Positions 29,401 through 38,400 of a stretch of 64,000 bases of DNA are shown here, piece after piece (the first letter of the stretch is position 1; every line of letters starts with the position of its first letter). Source of the DNA: Cladocopium goreaui (Eukaryota; Sar; Dinophyceae; Suessiales; Symbiodiniaceae); assembly GCA_947184155.2 (NCBI GenBank), contig CAMXCT020000458.1, positions 372,001 to 436,000 of the forward strand. The letters are read 5' to 3'. Made by a program: the position numbers and the translations under genes. The notes under the pieces are model-generated. The model saw nothing but the letters and a program-made list of their open reading frames with translations. It was not told the origin of the DNA and made no database searches.

Positions 29401-32400
29401 ATGCCAGTGAAGCTTGGATCGGCTCCGCGGCCAGCAGCCGGTATCTCTGGTCCCCTCTTCTCTGACGCGCCCCCCGGCTATCGGAACCACTCTTATTATC
29501 ATTCACTTCAAAAACGCTACCGTTGCCAGACCGAAACAGCATGCCAGTGAAGCATGGATCGGCCCCGCGGCCAGCAGCCAGTATCTCTGGTCCCCTCTTC
29601 TCTGACGCGCTCCCCTGCTATCAGCAGGGGTCGGCGGATCACCACTATTATTATTCTTTTACGTTGTGCTTGGGCAGGTGGGTGCAGATGTACAACTGAG
29701 AACATTCTCCTTCTGGCCAGCGGAGTCTAGAGTAGCCCGTGTGTGCGTTGCACGCACTTGATATAGTTGTAACTATAATATCAGCATATAATCATCTTTA
29801 AACGTTTAGATAATATTGTATATTGTAGATATTGCATTTTTTAAAATATTATTATTATCATATTATACTCTGACTCTATATTATATATTTTTGCGGTGGC
29901 AAAAATCATGGGACGTATTGATATCACATATTCGAGTCTATCACACATCAAGTTATCCCGGGGTGAATGAAAGGACGTTGGAACCTCAGGCCAAATCGCA
30001 TGGCCGTTGGCTGTGCCGGATGATTTGCAGCAATGTGAATGGTTTCAATCCTTGTCTTTCCGAGAGAGGGAGGATTCTCGGTCATAGCGGCGTCTACCTT
30101 TTGTCTTTCAACTCACTTTGACCGAACCTTTCCAACTTTTAACATTGACTTTCTTCGGGAAGGACCTTTGAATTTTCATCTTGCATCCAAGAACGTCTTA
30201 TTCCTGCTGAATGAACGCGACTCTCTTCGCAAAGCTGGGAAACGTGAAGTGCGCTTTGGTGATGTCTACCAATCAGCTCACAGAGTCCCTAAGAGCAGTG
30301 AGGAAGTTTCTGGGTTTGATTGAGCTTGGGGTTTCTTGTCGATTGGGAAACTTGAGGAAGTATGCAAATTCCAAAAGCTAGTCCTAGCACGAACGCGAAC
30401 CCATTCAAATCAAATCAGTCCCATGGCCCCATAGGCCCCGTATGAAAACCAAGTGTTGTGCTGCATTCCATGTCCATCACTCAAAGGAAATCACGTCCCT
30501 GCCGTCTTCGAAACTTTGGGATCTCAAAGCCGAAAGGCTGCTGATTGGATGCTGTGTTTGGATTACTTGTTTTTACTTCTTTAAAGGTTGCATCAGAGTT
30601 GATTCCCTTTTGAAAATTCCAGCTGACGATTTCGGAAAACCAAAGCTTGATCAGGATCAGAAATGCTTCACCTCCAAGCCATTCAATTTCCAGAGGCGAA
30701 GCTGCGGAATTTCAGTAGCCCGAAACTGATCAACTTGGCAGGGAATGCGTAGCCAGCTGCATGTCAACAAACTTTGCATTGTTGTGTTGCGCGTGTTTTT
30801 GTTTTGAGTTGCTTCCGTCAGTACGGGCATCTATTCCGGCTGGGTGTGGTGTATCCAAGGTATACAGCCACTGTAATGTTGGCACTTGTGTTATCGACGT
30901 TGATGCACCTGGAATCACCAACCCCTTCTGAACAAGAAGATGAGGACGACGTCGGCATGTTGGTTCAGGCAGTTGCCAAGCGCCAAAGGCTCTTGTGAAA
31001 TTGTGAATTTATGCCGGACCATTTTGGACATCAGGCCTTCTAGAGGCTTTCATGTCATGGTGGCATAGAATTTATGCTGGTCCATTTTGGACCCTTGGCC
31101 TTCTAGAGGCTTTTGTGGCATAGTGCAGGGCAGCGACAGACACAGACACAGCCAAACAGCAAAGACCAGAGTGAAAAATGCATCCAGCGATGTTGAAATG
31201 GATCAGCTTTTGACTTTGCGCAGGAAATCTTGCACATGGGTCGCCATAGGGCATCAGCTATGTTGTTTCTCTGTGCAGTTGAATATGACCGACCTGTTTC
31301 GGCCAATTGCACTGGTTTATGTTTCTATCCTTGTGCCACTGTGCTTCTTTCTTTGCACCTATTGTACCCTTTGCACCCGTATTCTTGCACCATCGCGCTT
31401 GTTTCTCTGCACCTATTGCACCTCTTGCACCTGCAAACTTGCACCGCTGTCCTGCCTTCATTGCACCACCGCACCTCTTGTTCGTACCCCCCGTCCCTTT
31501 GACTCGCACCAATTGCACCACCGCACCTCTTGTTCGTACCCCCCGTCCCTGTCACTCGTACCACTTGAACATTGACCATCGTACCCACTCCAGAGTATCC
31601 CTCAGAGCAGTGCTTATGAAAATAGTTAAATATACACACATACCCTTGCTGGTCAAAAACGCATATTTTCAATTGAATGACACGTCCCTATTCTCATACT
31701 TACTCATTTGATGGGTGTGGTATGGTTCAAGCCTTCAAGGCCTAGGGAGATGTGAGTAATCTGCTGTATGAATTCAGCTTTTGGGGGGACTGGACCTGTA
31801 TTAAAGCACGAGGATGGGAGTTTAGTAGCAAGAACCATGGGATTCAATTCAGAGTGTATCGGGATGTTGACCAACAATCATTTTTGCATCCCGCACCGGC
31901 AACTGCAACACCCTTTTGCTGCCAATCTGTCAAACTATCTTGGAGAAACACGGGTACCGAAACAGACAGTTGCCAGCAGTTGGTCTTTTAACCGACGGGC
32001 ACGCAGTTCTTGAAAAAAACAGTAGGTCAATGATGATGAATGGTTTCCCGAAGGGCACCCTTTTTGGGACATCGTTGCCTCTGACCTTACACAGCTTGCC
32101 TGTTTGGTCGGTTCGTCAGAATTCAGATGCTTTCCCACGGGGAAGGATGGTTCTATCACTGCACTAGTAAGGGGTCATGAGTCGTGAGCCCTTCAAGTAC
32201 GAAAAAAATGCCCGCGAGGCAGCAACCCCACCAGTGCCATGTCCATCCTGGGAACGTCCTTCAACATGGAGCTGGCGGGCAGAAATGCTGGAAGCATGTT
32301 TGGGCCTGGGATCTACATGGCCGAGTCGTCCCTGGGCGCTATGAAAGCAGTGTCACTAAACCTGGGGGGTTGGAGCTTTGGACCTGGGGTTCTGTGCATC

Positions 32401-35400
32401 CAGCCACGAGTTTTCTTGGAGACATTCCGTTGACCTTTTCAAGAGACAGCCACAGCGCGATTTTTTTTTGCCAAGTTTCAAATCTTGAGAAGAAAGCGTG
32501 TTGATGAACGGGTCAAACCCATGTTGCTGCCCCTCTTAGACACATACTGTAGTGACATGGGGCTATTCAAAAGCTCTTGTAGCATATTTGGGGCGGTGAA
32601 CATCCATAAATCCCATTGTGGATTCACCAGGTGATTTCTTGCCCACATTTCGGGTCAGCCCTCGCGTGGAGGTCTGTTAAAGCAGATGAATACGCCAGAG
32701 ACGATACCAGTGGGTCCTACGCAGGCGGAATGTCATGGTGCAGTAACTAATGGGGTACCTTCCGTCAAACATGGTGTGCTGGAAAATCACCCATGTATGA
32801 TTCCCGGAGGGTAGTTTTTTATTGCCCATTTCTTTATACTAAAGCATATTTATAGATTTTTCCTATTAAAAAAAAACCCTACTGATCTAGACCCTACTGA
32901 TCTAGGGCTGGTCTTTGACATCCTGAATGTTTGGGCAATTTCATTTTTTGGATTAAACACATATAATGTCAACCCTGGATTAATAAACCCCAAACGGCTG
33001 TTGAATTGGGAGGGTACCATAAAAAAGTATCAGATGAAAAGACTATTGGAGGAGTACCTCCCCAATTAATAAACCATGGTAGCAATTCCTGTATGCCTTT
33101 CAATGTCCCACATTTCCACCCATTTCTTATTGCCATCCTCGCGTGGCCAGGCCTCTTCGCGGTACTCTTCTGCCGCACCCTGGTGGGTCGTGCGCTGCAA
33201 GTAACGGATCCAGTACCTTGACGTTGCGGGAGAATCCACCGTTTTTCAAGGGGAGAAAATGGTGGAAGATTTGGGAAACATTGGGAACATCTCAGAGTTT
33301 TTGTTGGGAAACCTGGTGGAAATTCATTCTCTTGTTTTTTTTTTAGAGTTTTTAATGGGAAACCTGGTGGAAATTCATTCTCTTGTTTGTTTTGTAGATT
33401 TTTTGTTGGGAAAACTGGTGGCAGTTCATGCTCTTGTTTTTTGTTTCAGAGTTTTTGTTGGGAAAACTGGTGGAAATTCATTCTCTTGTTTGTTTTTTTT
33501 CAGAGTTATTGTTGGGAAAACTGGTGGAAATTCATTCTCTTGTTTGTTTTGTAGATTTTTTGTTGGGAAAACTGGTGGAAATTCATTCTCTTGTTTTTTG
33601 TTTCAGAGTTTTTGTTGGGAAAACTGGTGGAAATTCATTCTCTTGTTTGTTTTGTAGATTTTTTGTTGGGAAAACTGGTGGCAGTTCATGCTCTTGTTTT
33701 TTGTTTCAGAGTTTTTGTTGGGAAAACTGGTGGAAATTCATTCTCTTGTTTTCTTTTGTAGATTTTTTGTTGGGAAAACTGGTGGAAATTCATTCTCTTG
33801 TTTTTTTTGTAGATTTTTTGTTGGGAAAACTGGTGGAAATTCATTCTCTTGTTTTTTTTGTTGAGTTTTTGTTGGGAAAACTGGTGGACATTCATTCTCT
33901 TGTTTTCTTTTGTAGATTTTTTGTTGGGAAAACTGGTGGCCGTTCATGCTCTTGCTTTTTGTTTCAGAGTTTTTGTTGGGAAAACTGGTGGAAATTCATT
34001 CTCTTGTTTTCTTTGTAGATTTTTTGTTGGGAAAACTGGTGGAAATTCATTCTCTTGGTTTTTTTTGTAGATTTTTTGTTGGGAAAACTGGTGGAAATTC
34101 ATTCTCTTGATTCTCTTGTTTTGGTTTCAGAGTTTTTGTTGGGAAAACTGGTGGAAATTCATTCTCTTGTTTTCTTTTGTAGATTTTTTGTTGGGAAAAC
34201 TGGTGGAAATTCATTCTCTTGTTTTTTTCAGAGTTTTTGTTGGGAAAACTGGTGGAAATTTATTCTCTTGTTTTTTTTGTAGATTTTTTGTTGGGAAAAC
34301 TGGTGGAAATTCATTCTCTTGTTTTTTTTTTCAGATTGTTTGTTGGGAAAACTGGTGGAAATTCATTCTCTTGTTTTTTTTGTAGATTTTTTGTTGGGAA
34401 AACTGGTGGAAATTAATTCTCTTTTTTTTGTAGATTTTTTGTTGGGAAAAACTGGTGGAAATTCATACTCTTGTTTTTTTTTGTAGATTTTTTGTTGGGA
34501 AAATTGGTGGAAATTCATTCTCTTGTTTTTTTTGTAGATTTTTTGTTGGGAAAACTGGTAGAAATTCATTCTCTTGTTTTTTTTTGTAGATTTTCTGTTG
34601 GGAAAACTGGTGGAAATTCATTCTCTTGTTTTTTTTTGTAGATTTTTTGTTGGGAAAACTGCTGGAAATTCATTCTCTTGTTTTTTTTTTGTAGATTTTT
34701 TGTTGGGAATACTGGTGGAAATTCATTCTCTTGTTTTTTTTGTAGATTTTTTGTTGGGAAAACTGGTGGAAATTCATTCTCTTTTGTTTTTGGTAGATTT
34801 TTTGTTGGGAAAACTGGTGGAAATTCATTCTCTTGTTTTTTTTTTGTAGATTTTTTGTTGGGAAAACTGGTGGAAATTAATTCTCTTTTTTTTGTAGATT
34901 TTTTGTTGGGAAAATTGGTGGAAATTCATTCTCTTGTTTTTTTTTTGTAGATTTTTTGTTGGGAAAACTGGTGGCAGTTCATGCTCTTGTTTTGTTTTTA
35001 AGATTTTTTGTTGGGAAAACTGGTGGAAATTCATTCTCTTGTTTTTTTTTTCATATTTTTTGTTGGGAAAACTGGCGGAAATTCATTCTCTTGTTTTTTT
35101 GGAGATTTTCTGTTGGGACACCTGGTGGAAATTCATTCTCTTGTTTTTTTTTGTAGATTTTTTGTTGGGAAAACTGGTGGAAATTCATTCTCTTGTTTTT
35201 TTTTTCAGATTTTTTGTTGGGAAAACTGGTGGAAATTCATTCTCTTGTTTTTTTTTGTAGATTTTTTGTTGGGAAAACTGGTGGAAATTAATTCTCTTGT
35301 TTTTTTTGTAGTTTTTTTGTTGGGAAAACTGGTGGAAATTCATTCTCTTGTTTTTTTTGTAGTTTTTTTGTTGGGAAAACTGGTGGAAATTCATTCTCTT

Positions 35401-38400
35401 GTTTTTTTTGTAGATTTTTTGTTGGGAAAACTGGTGGAAATTCATTCTCTTGTTTTTTTTTGTAGATTTTTTGTTGGGAAAACTGGTGGAAATTCATTCT
35501 CTTGTTTTTTTTGTAGATTTTTTGTTGGGAAAACTGGTGGAAATTCATTCTCTTCTTTTTTTTTGTAGATTTTCTGTTGGGAAAACTGGTGGAACTTCAT
35601 TCTCTTGTTGTTTTTTTGTAGATTTTCTGTTGGGAAAACTGGTGGAAATTCATTCTCTTGTTGTTTTTGTAGATTTTTTGTTGGGAAAACTGGTGGAAAT
35701 TCATTCTCTTGTTGTTTTTTTTTGTAGATTTTCTGTTGGGAAAAAACTGGTGGAAATTCATTCTCTTGTTTTTTTTGTAGATTTTTTGTTGGGAAAACTG
35801 GTGGAAATTCATTCTCTTGTTTTGTTTTCAGAGTTTTTGTTGGGAATACTGGTGGAAATTCATTCTCTTGTTTTTTTTTTGTAGATTTTTTGTTGGGAAA
35901 ACTGGTGGAAATTCATTCTCTTGTTTTTTTTTCAGATTTTTTGTTGGGAAAACTGGTGGAAATTCATTCTCTTGTTTTTTTTGTAGATTTTTTGTTGGGA
36001 AAACTGGTGGCCGTTCATGCTCTTGTTTTGTTTTTAAGATTTTTTGTTGGGAAAACTGGTGGAAATTCATTCTCTTGTTTTTTTTTGTAGATTTTTTGTT
36101 GGGAAAACTGGTGGAAATTCATTCTCTTGTTTTTTTTGTAGATTTTTTGTTGGGAAAACTGGTGGAAATTCATTCTCTTGTTTTTTTTGTAGATTTTCTG
36201 TTGGGAAAACTGGTGGAAATTCATTCTCTTGTTTTTTTTGTAGATTTTTTGTTGGGAAAACTGGTGGAAATTCATTCTCTTGTTTTTTTTTGTAGATTTT
36301 TTGTTGGGAAAACTGGTGGAAATTCATTCTCTTGTTTTTTTTGTAGATTTTTTGTTGGGAAAACTGGTGGAAATTCATTCTCTTTTGTTTTTGGTAGATT
36401 TTTTGTTGGGAAAACTGGTGGAAATTCATTCTCTTGTTTTTTTTTTGTAGATTTTTTGTTGGGAAAACTGGTGGAAATTAATTCTCTTTTTTTTGTAGAT
36501 TTTTTGTTGGGAAAATTGGTGGAAATTCATTCTCTTGTTTTTTTTTTGTAGATTTTTTGTTGGGAAAACTGGTGGCAGTTCATGCTCTTGTTTTGTTTTT
36601 AAGATTTTTTGTTGGGAAAACTGGTGGAAATTCATTCTCTTGTTTTTTTTTTCATATTTTTTGTTGGGAAAACTGGCGGAAATTCATTCTCTTGTTTTTT
36701 TGGAGATTTTCTGTTGGGACACCTGGTGGAAATTCATTCTCTTGTTTTTTTTTGTAGATTTTTTGTTGGGAAAACTGGTGGAAATTCATTCTCTTGTTTT
36801 TTTTTTCAGATTTTTTGTTGGGAAAACTGGTGGAAATTCATTCTCTTGTTTTTTTTTGTAGATTTTTTGTTGGGAAAACTGGTGGAAATTAATTCTCTTG
36901 TTTTTTTTGTAGTTTTTTTGTTGGGAAAACTGGTGGAAATTCATTCTCTTGTTTTTTTTGTAGTTTTTTTGTTGGGAAAACTGGTGGAAATTCATTCTCT
37001 TGTTTTTTTTGTAGATTTTTTGTTGGGAAAACTGGTGGAAATTCATTCTCTTGTTTTTTTTTGTAGATTTTTTGTTGGGAAAACTGGTGGAAATTCATTC
37101 TCTTGTTTTTTTTGTAGATTTTTTGTTGGGAAAACTGGTGGAAATTCATTCTCTTCTTTTTTTTTGTAGATTTTCTGTTGGGAAAACTGGTGGAACTTCA
37201 TTCTCTTGTTGTTTTTTTGTAGATTTTCTGTTGGGAAAACTGGTGGAAATTCATTCTCTTGTTGTTTTTGTAGATTTTTTGTTGGGAAAACTGGTGGAAA
37301 TTCATTCTCTTGTTGTTTTTTTTTGTAGATTTTCTGTTGGGAAAACTGGTGGAAATTCATTCTCTTGTTTTTTTTGTAGATTTTTTGTTGGGAAAACTGG
37401 TGGAAATTCATTCTCTTGTTTTGTTTTCAGAGTTTTTGTTGGGAATACTGGTGGAAATTCATTCTCTTGTTTTTTTTTTGTAGATTTTTTGTTGGGAAAA
37501 CTGGTGGAAATTCATTGTCTTGTTTTTTTTTCAGATTTTTTGTTGGGAAAACTGGTGGAAATTCATTCTCTTGTTTTTTTTGTAGATTTTTTGTTGGGAA
37601 AACTGGTGGCCGTTCATGCTCTTGTTTTGTTTTTAAGATTTTTTGTTGGGAAAACTGGTGGAAATTCATTCTCTTGTTTTTTTTTCAGATTTTTTGTTGG
37701 GAAAACTGGCGGAAATTCATTCTCTTGTTTTTTTTGTAGATTTTCTGTTGGGACACCTGGTGGAAATTCATTCTCTTGTTTTTTTTTGTAGATTTTTTGT
37801 TGGGAAAAGTGGTGGAATTTTTCCCTTGTTCCCCACCTGCCAGGTGAGGGTTGTTAGATTTTATGTCAGTTGCCTGGTCCTCCTCGTCCTCCTCCTTCTC
37901 CTCCTCCTCCTCCTGCTCAACTGCGACCCTCGACCACAGTGGTCTCGTCGGACCTCAACCACGACCATCCACGCCCAGTGTTCCCTGCCGGACCTCAACC
38001 ACGACCATCCACGCCCAGTGTTCCCTGCCGGACCTCAACCACGACCATCCACGCCCAGTGTTCCCTGCCGGACCTCAACCACGACCATCCACGCCCAGTG
38101 TTCCCTGCCGGACCTCAACCACGACCATCCACGCCCAGTGTTCCCTGCTGGACCTCAACCACGACCATCCGCGCCCAGTGTTCCCTGCCGGACCTCAACC
38201 GCGAGTATCCACGCCAAGTGTTCCCTGCCGGACCTCATGTAGGAAGATAAAATGTCAGATAGAGTGCCAGAAGATTTGCCAGGTAGAATGCCAGAAAATA
38301 TGCCAGAAGATATGCCAGATAGATATGCCAGAAGATATTCCAGAAGATATGCCAGATAGAATGCCAGATAGAATGCCAGAATGCCATATGTCGGAATATA

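Larger units (their letters stand above)
4281..31590. mobile_element. Putative ~27-kb composite element inside the PARP intron
   Basis: The block lies within the 1855-32218 PARP intron and contains three complete + strand genes. Its left edge is an array of GGTGCGATGGGTGCG/GGTACGATGG units (4291-4825). Its right edge is a CACCGCACC/CGTACCCC array in the opposite orientation (about 31310-31587). A 98-bp palindrome flanked by the same kind of array in both orientations lies at 17868-17965, 13.59 kb from the left edge and 13.62 kb from the right. I found no TACCCTCTGG MITE copies inside, although they are common outside. Exact ends, terminal repeats and a target-site duplication were not established. 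It may equally be two adjacent ~13.6-kb units. Mobility is inferred. Confidence 0.4.

Noticed and set aside
31752-32013. Two overlapping + frames taken at first as a PARP exon
   Set aside because: No PARP motif, no phase match to 32219, and both frames are equally open.
33259-37791. ORFs of up to 246 codons (LLGKLVEIHSLVFF on +, MNFHQFSQQK on -)
   Set aside because: Repeat units with lengths divisible by three keep frames open; several frames on both strands are open at once and no start or splice context supports a gene.
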